Below are positions 1 to 5,079 of a DNA stretch of 5,079 nt, piece by piece (positions within the stretch are counted from its first letter, which is position 1; the number at the start of each line of letters is the position of its first letter). Source of the stretch: Thermoanaerobaculia bacterium (GTDB taxonomy: Bacteria > Acidobacteriota > Thermoanaerobaculia > Multivoradales > JAHEKO01); NCBI GenBank assembly GCA_029287645.1, contig JARFQS010000222.1, positions 1 to 5,079 of the forward strand, written 5' to 3'. A program made the position numbers and the translations under genes. The notes under the pieces are model-generated. The model made no database searches, was not told the origin of the DNA, and worked only from the letters and a program-made list of their open reading frames with translations.

Positions 1-1
1 G

Positions 2-121
2 AAGTACGGCATCCAGGCCAGTCCCACCATGGTCATGTTCAACCAGGGCAAGGAAGTCGCCAGGCAGCCCGGCGCCATGCAGCTGCCCCAGATCATGCAG
101 TGGGTCGAGATGCACGCCTGA
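2..121 (+). CDS. Thioredoxin, C-terminal fragment (TrxC/thioredoxin-2-like)
   Basis: Only the last 39 codons are present; the start and the CxxC active site lie to the left of the window. The visible protein starts KYGIQASPTMVMFNQGKEVA and ends in MQWVEMHA before TGA at 119-121. The pattern 'YGI-x-x-x-PT-x-x-x-F-x-x-G-K-E-V-A-R-Q-x-G-A-M' is the thioredoxin C-terminal half. It includes the cis-proline (SPT) that packs against the active-site disulfide, the following beta strand, and the final helix with its Trp. The 'ARQxGAM' stretch resembles thioredoxin-2 (TrxC) more than Trx1, but the zinc-binding N-terminus that would prove this is outside the window. The residue before the cis-Pro is Ser, where Ile or Thr is usual. 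The expected role is a cytoplasmic protein-disulfide reductant. It converges on the regulator gene and shows no functional link with it. Confidence 0.85.
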   Translation, partial: KYGIQASPTMVMFNQGKEVARQPGAMQLPQIMQWVEMHA

Positions 122-143
122 ACCCGACCTGCCGGACCGCTCG

Positions 144-163
144 GGTCAGGACTCTGTCTGACC
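144..163. terminator. Possible hairpin between convergent genes
   Basis: GGTCAG (144-149) and CTGACC (158-163) form a 6-bp perfect stem with an 8-base loop, just after the thioredoxin stop and covering the TCA (stop complement) of the minus-strand regulator. A second short inverted repeat, ACCCGA (122-127) with TCGGGT (141-146), overlaps it. Neither is followed by a T-rich tract on either strand, so intrinsic termination is only a guess from position between two converging 3' ends. Confidence 0.25.
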
Positions 164-2299
164 TCGACTCGAGACAGCTTGCTTGGAGGAGAGCCCGAGC
201 TTCTTCATTCGCGATCGCAGGGTGTTCGGATGAAGGTCGAGCATCTCCGCCGCGCCCCCAGTACCGGCAATCTGTCCCTCGGTGGCCTCGAGAACTCGGG
301 CGATGTGCTCCCTTTCGGCCTCGGCGAGGCTCTTGAGTGAGGTCTCGGTGGCAGGAACACGATGCGATCCTCCGCTCACAGGGTCCCGAACTCGCAGCAC
401 ACCGTCTGTGGAGGTTACCACCGCCTCCTCGAGCACATTCTGGAGCTGCCTGACGTTGCCGGGCCATGAGTATTCCTGGAAGGCGCGAAGGACGCGAGGC
501 GGCACCTCGTTCACCTGCTTGCCGGTGCGGGCACAGATCTGCGGCAGGTAATACTCGACAAGCTCAGGAATGTCCTGCTTGCGATCCCTCAGAGGCGGTA
601 CGGTGATCGGATAGACGTGCAGCCGATAGAAGAGGTCTTCGCGGAACCTGCCTGCCGCGATCTCCTCCTCCAGGTTGCGGTTGGTCGCTGCTACGAGCCG
701 CACATCCACCCGCCGGGTACGCGAGCTGCCGACCGGCTCGAACTCTCCATCCTGCAGGACGCGGAGCAGCTTGGGTTGGAGCTCCAAAGGGAGCTCGCTG
801 ACCTCGTCGAGGAAGAGCGTCCCACCATCGGCGAGCTCGAACCGTCCTATCCTTTTGTCTCTGGCATCGGTGAAGGCACCAGGAACATGGCCAAAGAGCT
901 CGCTCTCGACCAGGCTGGGAGGTAGCGCCGCGCAGTTGAGCCGGATGAAGGGTCCAGCCGAGCGTTGACTACGTAGGTGGACCTCTCGCGCCACCAACTC
1001 CTTGCCGACGCCCGTCTCCCCCTGGATCAGAACCGAGCTGTCGGTCGGGGCGACCTGCTCCATTCTGAACAGGACGTACTTGAGCGCTTCGCTCTCGCCG
1101 ACAATGTTCGAGTACTCACCACGGAGCGTCGTGTCCTGTTTGAGAAGGAGATTCTCTTCCTCGAGCTGGGATTTGAGCTCGGCGATCTCCGCGAGAGCCC
1201 GATCGCGCTCCCCTTCGGCCTCGCGCCGTTCGGTCACATCGGCGCCGACAGTGAGAACCTCCGGATCGCCGTTTCGAGAGCCCTGGAAGAGAACGGTGCG
1301 CCAGATGATGATTCGCCTCTCTCCGTCCTTCGTCGCCAGCGGTGCCTCGAAGCTCGGCTCGATTCGACCGCGAAAGGCCTCCTCGAGCTTCCCGAAGACC
1401 TGATCTCGATCATCGCCTGGCAGGAGATCCCGCACATGTCGGCCGATGAGCTCGTCCGAGTCGTATCCGCTGACCGCACAGAAGTACGGATTGGCGAAGT
1501 CGATGACGCCATCAGTGCCAATGCGAGCTACCAGCAGATCGACCTCTTCGAGCAGGGAACGCCATCGTTCCTCCTCGGCACGGATCTTCTCGGACAGGGT
1601 AGCGGCCGAAGCGACACGCGCAGCGAGCTCGTAACTGATGACCAGGACGATGGCCACGAACGAGAAGCTGATCAGGTAGGGCGAGGCGAAGATGCCCAGG
1701 TCGACCAGCGTGGTGTGGATGAGTGCGAACCCCATGAAGAATCCGATGGATCCCAGAAAGACCGCCTGGTGCTTCTCACCGGAGCGATACGCCGCCCACG
1801 CGGTCTGGGCGGCCAGCAGCAGAACAGCGATGACACCCGTATCTGAAATTAGCTTCGAGGTGTCTACTTGAGCTACACCCGACACGTAGGGTTCGCCCCA
1901 GAAAGTCTCGAAGTGCTCCAGTCCCGAGACCTCGGCAAGAGCCAGGCCGAGAGGACGCATGGCATTGATCACCGCGCCGAGGAGCCAGGTTCCCGTGGTG
2001 ATCCAGGCCAGCAACCGTTTTGTCGTGCCGGTGTAGGCGATGATGAACCAGGCCAGCGATACGAACAGTCCAGCGAGACAGTAGTTGGCCAGCTTGAAAC
2101 CGGCGACAAAGGCGTCGACCGAAGCGGCCTGGCTCATGCGGATCTCGGCCACAGCCACACCCGCCGCGGCCAGGGAGGTCAGGGAGAAGAGAAGGTAGGC
2201 GTGCTCGTGCCGGCGCTTCAGCCAGACGAGGAGCTGGACGAGTGCGAGGCAGACGCAGACCGTCGCCGCCACGACCCAGCCTGTGGTCAGAAGACCCAT
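146..2299 (-). CDS. Membrane-anchored sigma-54-dependent transcriptional activator (7TM-PAS-AAA+-Fis HTH)
   Basis: A bacterial enhancer-binding protein that should use ATP hydrolysis to open sigma-54 promoters. Residue numbers count from the ATG at 2299 (717 aa). Seven hydrophobic segments lie at about 4-27, 34-53, 73-91, 96-114, 152-171, 179-201 and 206-227, resembling the 7TM sensor part of some histidine kinases. A PAS domain follows (about 244-360, with 'FANPYFCAVSGYDSDELIG' and a PAC end 'VGADVTERREAE'), then a short coiled coil (about 360-390). The AAA+ domain (about 396-628) has Walker A GETGVGKE (427-434), the sigma-54 contact loop GAFTDA (474-479; usual form GAFTGA), Walker B TLFLDEV with D498/E499, the arginine-finger region RFREDLFYRL (551-560) and WPGNVRQLQN (612-621). 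A Fis-type HTH ends the protein (GGAAEMLDLHPNTLRSRMKK, about 681-700). There is no receiver domain, so it probably senses directly. An in-frame GTG at 2335 would add 12 residues, but it lies inside the inverted repeat at 2331-2366. Neither start has a good Shine-Dalgarno, so the start is uncertain. The family call is firm; the ligand is unknown. Confidence 0.93.
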   Translation of the reverse strand: MGLLTTGWVVAATVCVCLALVQLLVWLKRRHEHAYLLFSLTSLAAAGVAVAEIRMSQAASVDAFVAGFKLANYCLAGLFVSLAWFIIAYTGTTKRLLAWITTGTWLLGAVINAMRPLGLALAEVSGLEHFETFWGEPYVSGVAQVDTSKLISDTGVIAVLLLAAQTAWAAYRSGEKHQAVFLGSIGFFMGFALIHTTLVDLGIFASPYLISFSFVAIVLVISYELAARVASAATLSEKIRAEEERWRSLLEEVDLLVARIGTDGVIDFANPYFCAVSGYDSDELIGRHVRDLLPGDDRDQVFGKLEEAFRGRIEPSFEAPLATKDGERRIIIWRTVLFQGSRNGDPEVLTVGADVTERREAEGERDRALAEIAELKSQLEEENLLLKQDTTLRGEYSNIVGESEALKYVLFRMEQVAPTDSSVLIQGETGVGKELVAREVHLRSQRSAGPFIRLNCAALPPSLVESELFGHVPGAFTDARDKRIGRFELADGGTLFLDEVSELPLELQPKLLRVLQDGEFEPVGSSRTRRVDVRLVAATNRNLEEEIAAGRFREDLFYRLHVYPITVPPLRDRKQDIPELVEYYLPQICARTGKQVNEVPPRVLRAFQEYSWPGNVRQLQNVLEEAVVTSTDGVLRVRDPVSGGSHRVPATETSLKSLAEAEREHIARVLEATEGQIAGTGGAAEMLDLHPNTLRSRMKKLGLSSKQAVSSRGQTES

Positions 2300-2330
2300 A
2301 CCCGAAGAGCTTACCAGCCCGTACGCAGCG

Positions 2331-2366
2331 GGCACGAAATATCGTGCCGGGCCCGTATTTCGTGCC
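2331..2366. promoter_or_regulatory. Inverted-repeat operator, probable upstream activating site for the sigma-54 activator
   Basis: GGCACGAAATA (2331-2341) and TATTTCGTGCC (2356-2366) are perfect 11-bp inverted arms around a 14-base spacer. Nested inside is a tighter palindrome: GGCACGA (2331-2337), AATA, TCGTGCC (2342-2348). The right half TCGTGCC recurs 18 bp further on at 2360-2366, and the middle holds the 8-bp palindrome CGGGCCCG (2348-2355). This fits one strong and one half-degenerate dimer site in tandem, as Fis-type regulators often have. The overall centre lies about 136 bp upstream of the start point predicted for the divergent sigma-54 promoter, within the usual range for enhancer sites. 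It also lies 32-67 bases before the regulator's own ATG, so autoregulation is possible. The repeat is seen directly; the binding partner is inferred. Confidence 0.65.
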
Positions 2367-2425
2367 GGCCGGTGGTCCGGGACCCGACGGACAGAAGCTT
2401 GGCTCGCGTAAACCGCTTGTTTTCA

Positions 2426-2438
2426 TAAGTTTGCGATT
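2426..2438 (-). promoter_or_regulatory. Weak IHF-like site in AT-rich patch
   Basis: On the minus strand the sequence reads AATCGCAAACTTA. Compared with the IHF consensus WATCARNNNNTTR it has two mismatches, at the fifth and sixth positions. It sits in a locally AT-rich stretch (about 2418-2438) of an otherwise GC-rich region, between the proposed enhancer site and the sigma-54 promoter, where DNA bending would be expected to help looping. The match is degenerate and could be chance. Confidence 0.25.
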
Positions 2439-2457
2439 AGGCCTTCGATCGACGGTC

Positions 2458-2474
2458 TTGGTACGGATGGTGCA
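2458..2474 (+). promoter_or_regulatory. Sigma-54 (-24/-12) promoter for the downstream three-gene unit
   Basis: TTGGTACGGATGGTGCA matches the sigma-54 consensus TTGGCACG-N4-TTGCW with two mismatches (T for C at 2462, G for T at 2470). The invariant GG (2460-2461) and GC (2472-2473) are spaced by exactly 10 bases, as required. Taking C2473 as -12 places the transcription start near 2485, giving a leader of about 47 bases before the ATG at 2532. It is the only good match I found in the intergenic sequence, and it lies immediately divergent from a sigma-54 activator gene, which makes chance less likely. No convincing sigma-70 promoter was seen beside it. Confidence 0.75.
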
Positions 2475-2531
2475 AATGCAGATTCTGTCGTGGGCGAACA
2501 TCCGGTCAGGTTGAAGAGTCGATCGCCTTCC

Positions 2532-2846
2532 ATGAGCGTGGCTCTCGAGATCCATTTCCGAATCCAGCCGATTCATCGGCGCGAGTTCCTGCAGACCGCG
2601 GAGTCGCTGATGTCGAGGACGTCGGCCATTCCCGGCTTGGAGGAGCTCGGATGTTTCGAGGAAGTCGGGACCGCCAATGTCTTCCTGTGGCGAGAGTGTT
2701 GGGTTTCCCGGGTCGAGATCGAGGGGCGCCTGGATTCTCCCGGAATCAAGACGCTGCTGGCCGCGATAGGTGTGCTAGGCGAGCTGGATCACTACGAGAT
2801 CCTCTGGTTCGGCGGTTCGGAAACCCCGAGACCCGGTTGGACATGA
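2532..2846 (+). CDS. Small ABM-like (antibiotic biosynthesis monooxygenase / dimeric alpha-beta barrel) protein
   Basis: A 104-residue protein with no signal peptide or membrane segment, so probably cytoplasmic. The pattern fits the ABM/dimeric alpha-beta barrel fold: a first strand (VALEIHFRI, 3-11), a helix (about 16-28), 'IPGLEELGCFEE' (33-44) as the PG turn and second strand, 'NVFLWRECWVS' (49-59) as the third strand with the E-x-W seen in many ABM proteins, a helix with 'LDSPGIKTLLAAIG' (67-80), and a last strand (HYEILWFGG, 87-95). Relatives are cofactor-free quinone-forming monooxygenases or ligand-binding proteins of about 95-110 residues; which applies here cannot be read from sequence. 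The ATG at 2532 is chosen because the alternative GTG at 2490 lies only about 5 bases after the predicted transcript start and adds 14 residues unlike the fold. The ribosome site is weak (GAAGAG at 2513-2518, 13 bases away). It is the first gene after the sigma-54 promoter. Confidence 0.72.
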   Translation: MSVALEIHFRIQPIHRREFLQTAESLMSRTSAIPGLEELGCFEEVGTANVFLWRECWVSRVEIEGRLDSPGIKTLLAAIGVLGELDHYEILWFGGSETPRPGWT

Positions 2847-2940
2847 GAAGAGCCGCTTTGCGTTGCGTTATCGGAACGGGCCTGATGTGAGGATCGGCAA
2901 CCGGGGCCAACCACGAGACGCAACCGACAACAACAGCAAC

Positions 2941-2946
2941 AAGGAG
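2941..2946 (+). promoter_or_regulatory. Ribosome binding site deciding a TTG start
   Basis: AAGGAG lies seven bases before TTG at 2954-2956, the best Shine-Dalgarno in the window. It fixes the rare TTG as the start of the next gene, since a complete signal peptide follows and the first in-frame ATG (residue 17) would cut that signal in half. The 107-base gap before this gene (2847-2953) holds a tandem TTGCGTT (2858-2864 and 2863-2869) and no promoter or strong terminator I could support, so co-transcription with the upstream gene is plausible. Confidence 0.75.
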
Positions 2947-2953
2947 CGAGAAA

Positions 2954-3862
2954 TTGACGATACAGAGATACCGAGGAATCTGCGTGGTGATCCTGACCCT
3001 GATGTTCTTTTGCGGGGTCTCCGGGAATCTGTGGGCTCAGGACGAAGACGAGTCCGAGCTGTCGGCCGAAGCGCCACAGGACGACGATGCAGCGGGCGAA
3101 CTCTCCGAAGCCGACCGCGCAACCATGGCGCTGGATTCGACGGCGACCCAGTGGTCCTTCCAGTTTGCCTGGCAGGTGATGCCGGACTATCACGACGACG
3201 TGCTCGCCAACGGTGAGACCCGCAAGCCAGGCAACACGGACTTCGCACAACTGCGGATCGTGGCTCCGATCGCGATGAAGAGCTTCACGATTCTTCCCCG
3301 CGTGACGATCCGACACTATGAGAACCCCCAGGGTCAGTCGGGCATTGGTAATACCGAGATCTTCGGCCTGATCATCCCGAAGAGTTGGGATTGGGGCAGC
3401 GGTCGGTTCGGCATCGGGCCACTGGTGACTCTGCCCGGCAGCGAGGAGGTGGCTCGTGACGAGTGGGGCTACGGCCTTGCCATGGCGGTGGTCAATGCCA
3501 AAGGCAATTGGTTCTACGGCATCCTCATGACCCAGGTCTGGCGTGCGATCGAACCGGATCAGCAGCGGCCTCCAGATCCTGTCAATGACACCAACCCGCT
3601 AGGCATCGTCCCGATCGTCAACTACAAGCTCGCCAAGGGTTGGTACATCTCCAACGGCGACATGGTGGCCCAATACGACTGGGAATCCGGGCAGCTATAC
3701 ATTCCCATCGCGTTCAGGCTGGGCAAGGTCTTGGTCCGGGCGAAGCACACCTGGAATTTCTACGGCGAATACCGCACCAGTCTGGTCTACAAGGGCTGGG
3801 ATGGTAGTGCCGTGAAGAACTCGTATCGCATCAATGCGACTTACAGCATCCCTGTGGGATAG
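2954..3862 (+). CDS. Exported outer-membrane beta-barrel protein, transporter-like (phenol-degradation MetA-like family suspected)
   Basis: A 302-residue protein starting at TTG with AAGGAG seven bases upstream. Residues 1-29 form a Sec signal peptide: basic n-region with R5 and R7, hydrophobic core ICVVILTLMFF, then 'NLWAQ' with likely cleavage after A28. Residues 30-54 are strikingly acidic (12 Asp/Glu in 25) and probably disordered. From about 65 the sequence alternates polar and hydrophobic residues with many aromatics, as in transmembrane beta strands (for example 'WSFQFAWQVMPDY', 'LRIVAPI', 'TILPRVTIRHYE', 'LYIPIAFRLGKVLV', 'TWNFYGEYRTSLVYKGW'). 'SGIGNTEIFGLIIPK' (129-143) and 'GIGPLVTLPG' (153-162) resemble the 'GxGD' strand region of outer-membrane transporters linked to aromatic degradation. 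The C-terminus is SIPVG, without the usual final aromatic of barrel proteins. It lies between an ABM-like gene and a DUF3604 gene on the same strand. Outer-membrane location is well supported; the solute carried is unknown. Confidence 0.75.
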   Translation: MTIQRYRGICVVILTLMFFCGVSGNLWAQDEDESELSAEAPQDDDAAGELSEADRATMALDSTATQWSFQFAWQVMPDYHDDVLANGETRKPGNTDFAQLRIVAPIAMKSFTILPRVTIRHYENPQGQSGIGNTEIFGLIIPKSWDWGSGRFGIGPLVTLPGSEEVARDEWGYGLAMAVVNAKGNWFYGILMTQVWRAIEPDQQRPPDPVNDTNPLGIVPIVNYKLAKGWYISNGDMVAQYDWESGQLYIPIAFRLGKVLVRAKHTWNFYGEYRTSLVYKGWDGSAVKNSYRINATYSIPVG

Positions 3863-3868
3863 GTACCA

Positions 3869-3886
3869 GGGGGGCTCGGGCCCCTC
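3869..3886 (+). other. GC-rich intergenic hairpin
   Basis: GGGGGG (3869-3874) pairs with CCCCTC (3881-3886) to give a 6-bp stem (one G-U pair) around a 6-base loop, seven bases after the stop of the outer-membrane gene. No T-run follows, so it is unlikely to be a full intrinsic terminator. It may protect the upstream transcript's 3' end or tune expression of the DUF3604 gene, whose ribosome site begins about 20 bases later. Function is inferred from position only. Confidence 0.35.
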
Positions 3887-3917
3887 GATGAGACGAATGA
3901 AGAAAGAAGAGGACGAA

Positions 3918-5079
3918 ATGACGAAGTTTAAAAATGGATTCTCTGCGTTTGTCGGCTTCTTGCTGATGATGACCGGGGCGCTCACGGCCCAGGATGTCGG
4001 CCTGACACCTTCAGAAGAGGACGTTAGAAACTCGGTCAGGGAGCCGGCCTACTCACCCTACGCCGGCCGCAACTTCCCCACCGAGGTCTACTGGGGTGAC
4101 ACCCACGTGCACACGAACAACTCGCTCGACGCCCGAGGCTTCGGTGTGACCATTGGACCGGAGGAGGCCTATCGGTTTGCCCGCGGCGAGGAGGTGATGA
4201 CCTCGCACGGAGAACCCTTCAAGCTGTCTCGGCCTCTCGATTGGCTGGTGGTGGCCGACCACTCCGACGGCATGGGCGCGATGAAGGAGATCATCGCCGG
4301 CAATCCGCGGCTGCTGCAGGACCCGACGGTGCGGGGCTGGAACAAAGCCTTCAATGCCGGAGGCGAAGAGGCGTTTCAGGCCACCATGGATGTGATTAAC
4401 GGCTTCTCGCAGGGAAATGTTCCCGACGTCGTCCTCGATCGCGAATTCCAGCAGACCGTCTGGGATGAATACATCGAGATCGCCGAGCGTTTCAATGAAC
4501 CTGGCCGTTTTACCGCCATGATCGGTTACGAGTGGACATCGACCGAGGACGGCAACAACCTGCACCGCAACGTGCTCTACCGTGACAACGGTGACGTGGC
4601 GCGGCGAATCGTCCCCTACACCACGGCCGAGAGCTTCAATCCGGAGGATCTCTGGACGTGGATGGCCAATTACGAAGAAAAGACCGGGGGCAGGGTGCTG
4701 GCCCTGGCCCACAACGGCAATATGTCGAACGGCATCATGTTCCCCTACGAGACCAACCCGGCCACCGGTAAGCCACTAACCGCCGGCTACGCCAAGCAGC
4801 GCGCCCGCTGGGAGCCCCTCTACGAGGTGACCCAGATCAAGGGCGATGGCGAAGCGCACCCGATGCTCTCCCCCACCGACGAGTTCGCCGACTTCGAGAC
4901 CTTGCAGCTCGGCAACCTGAACCTGACAGTGGTCAAGGAAGACTGGATGCTGAAGCACGAGTACGCCCGTGAAGCGCTCAAGCAAGGCATGAAAATGGAG
5001 GGTTCTCTGGATACGAACCCCTACCAGTTCGGCATGGTGGGATCTTCGTACACCCATACTGCGCTGGCCGCGGTCGAGG
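3918..5079 (+). CDS. Exported DUF3604 (PHP-superfamily metallohydrolase-like) protein, 3' end beyond window
   Basis: 387 codons are present and the frame stays open to the window edge; family members are usually over 600 residues, so roughly the N-terminal half to two-thirds is seen. The ATG at 3918 follows AGAGGA (3908-3913) by four bases. In-frame ATGs at 3888 and 3897 would place 'KKEEDE' ahead of the signal peptide and lack well-placed ribosome sites. Residues 1-24 form a Sec signal peptide (core FVGFLLMM, likely cut ALTA-Q), so the enzyme should be periplasmic or secreted. DUF3604 landmarks appear in order: GDTHVHTNNSLDARGFG (60-76, HxH at 63/65), PEEAYRFARG (81-90), LDWLVVADHSD (107-117), GYEWTS (203-208), NLHRNVLYRD (214-223), LALAHNGNMSNGIMFP (261-276), WEPLYEVTQIKGDGEAHP (298-315), GNLNL (332-336), EYAREALKQG (348-357) and NPYQFGMVGSSYTHT (367-381). 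His/Asp/Glu in these motifs would hold metal ions. The last motif has Tyr378 where Asp is normally found. Substrate is unknown. It is likely co-transcribed with the channel gene 55 bases upstream. Confidence 0.92.
   Translation, partial: MTKFKNGFSAFVGFLLMMTGALTAQDVGLTPSEEDVRNSVREPAYSPYAGRNFPTEVYWGDTHVHTNNSLDARGFGVTIGPEEAYRFARGEEVMTSHGEPFKLSRPLDWLVVADHSDGMGAMKEIIAGNPRLLQDPTVRGWNKAFNAGGEEAFQATMDVINGFSQGNVPDVVLDREFQQTVWDEYIEIAERFNEPGRFTAMIGYEWTSTEDGNNLHRNVLYRDNGDVARRIVPYTTAESFNPEDLWTWMANYEEKTGGRVLALAHNGNMSNGIMFPYETNPATGKPLTAGYAKQRARWEPLYEVTQIKGDGEAHPMLSPTDEFADFETLQLGNLNLTVVKEDWMLKHEYAREALKQGMKMEGSLDTNPYQFGMVGSSYTHTALAAVE

Noticed and set aside
122..146. ACCCGA/TCGGGT inverted repeat as a bidirectional terminator
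   Set aside because: The 13-base loop and absence of T-rich flanks make it weak. It is mentioned only in the overlapping hairpin entry.
977..1846. Long open frame (289 codons) on the + strand opposite the regulator gene
   Set aside because: It is fully antisense to well-conserved AAA+ and PAS coding sequence. The translation has no recognisable domain and is typical of a shadow frame in GC-rich DNA.
2331..2366. GGCACG copies in the inverted repeat as sigma-54 -24 elements
   Set aside because: GGCACG equals the -24 core, but at the required 10-base spacing the -12 GC is absent on both strands (CG or GG instead). The repeat fits an activator binding site better.
2300..2457. A sigma-70 promoter for the minus-strand regulator gene
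   Set aside because: I looked for -35/-10 pairs with 16-18 base spacing. Only poor matches appeared (for example around TTATGA in the AT-rich patch), so no promoter is reported.
2490..2531. GTG start extending the ABM-like protein by 14 residues
   Set aside because: It would leave about 5 bases of leader after the predicted transcript start, has no ribosome site, and the added residues are not part of the fold.
1776..2576. 266-codon minus-strand frame spanning the regulator's 5' end and the intergenic region
   Set aside because: It overlaps the regulator's membrane helices in another frame, runs through the operator and promoter, and yields an Arg/Gly/Pro-rich sequence without domains.
4053..4712. 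219-codon open frame on the minus strand opposite the DUF3604 gene
   Set aside because: The + strand frame carries the full set of ordered DUF3604 motifs. The antisense product matches nothing recognisable and is a shadow.

Overview
This GC-rich window looks like chromosomal DNA of a Gram-negative bacterium. Two predicted secreted proteins, one of them an outer-membrane barrel, and a sigma-54 activator with a matching sigma-54 promoter point to a proteobacterium or a related phylum (Myxococcota/Desulfobacterota-like lineages are possible). The species cannot be named from the sequence. No RNA genes, mobile elements, CRISPR arrays or phage genes were seen.

Layout. Positions 2-121 are the 3' end of a thioredoxin gene on the + strand. 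It converges, with a 24-base gap, on a long minus-strand gene (146-2299) for a membrane-anchored sigma-54 enhancer-binding protein: seven predicted membrane helices, PAS, AAA+ and a Fis-type helix-turn-helix. Its 5' end faces a 232-base regulatory region. That region holds a perfect 11-bp inverted repeat (2331-2366), an AT-rich patch with a weak IHF-like match, and a good -24/-12 sigma-54 promoter (2458-2474) reading rightwards. Downstream on the + strand are three co-directional genes: a small ABM-like alpha/beta-barrel protein (2532-2846), an exported outer-membrane channel-like protein with a TTG start (2954-3862), and the first 387 codons of an exported DUF3604 (PHP-type metallohydrolase-like) protein running off the window end (3918-5079).

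How the parts may work together. The sequence order is regulator, divergent operator, sigma-54 promoter, small oxygenase-like protein, outer-membrane channel, periplasmic hydrolase-like enzyme. This suggests one inducible unit: the membrane regulator senses a compound in or near the membrane and directly activates transport and processing genes. The wiring is inferred from promoter geometry. The substrate is unknown, and I find no name for this combined system. Two further oddities are a GAFTDA version of the sigma-54 contact loop in the regulator and a Tyr where the DUF3604 family normally has the Asp of its last metal-site motif.
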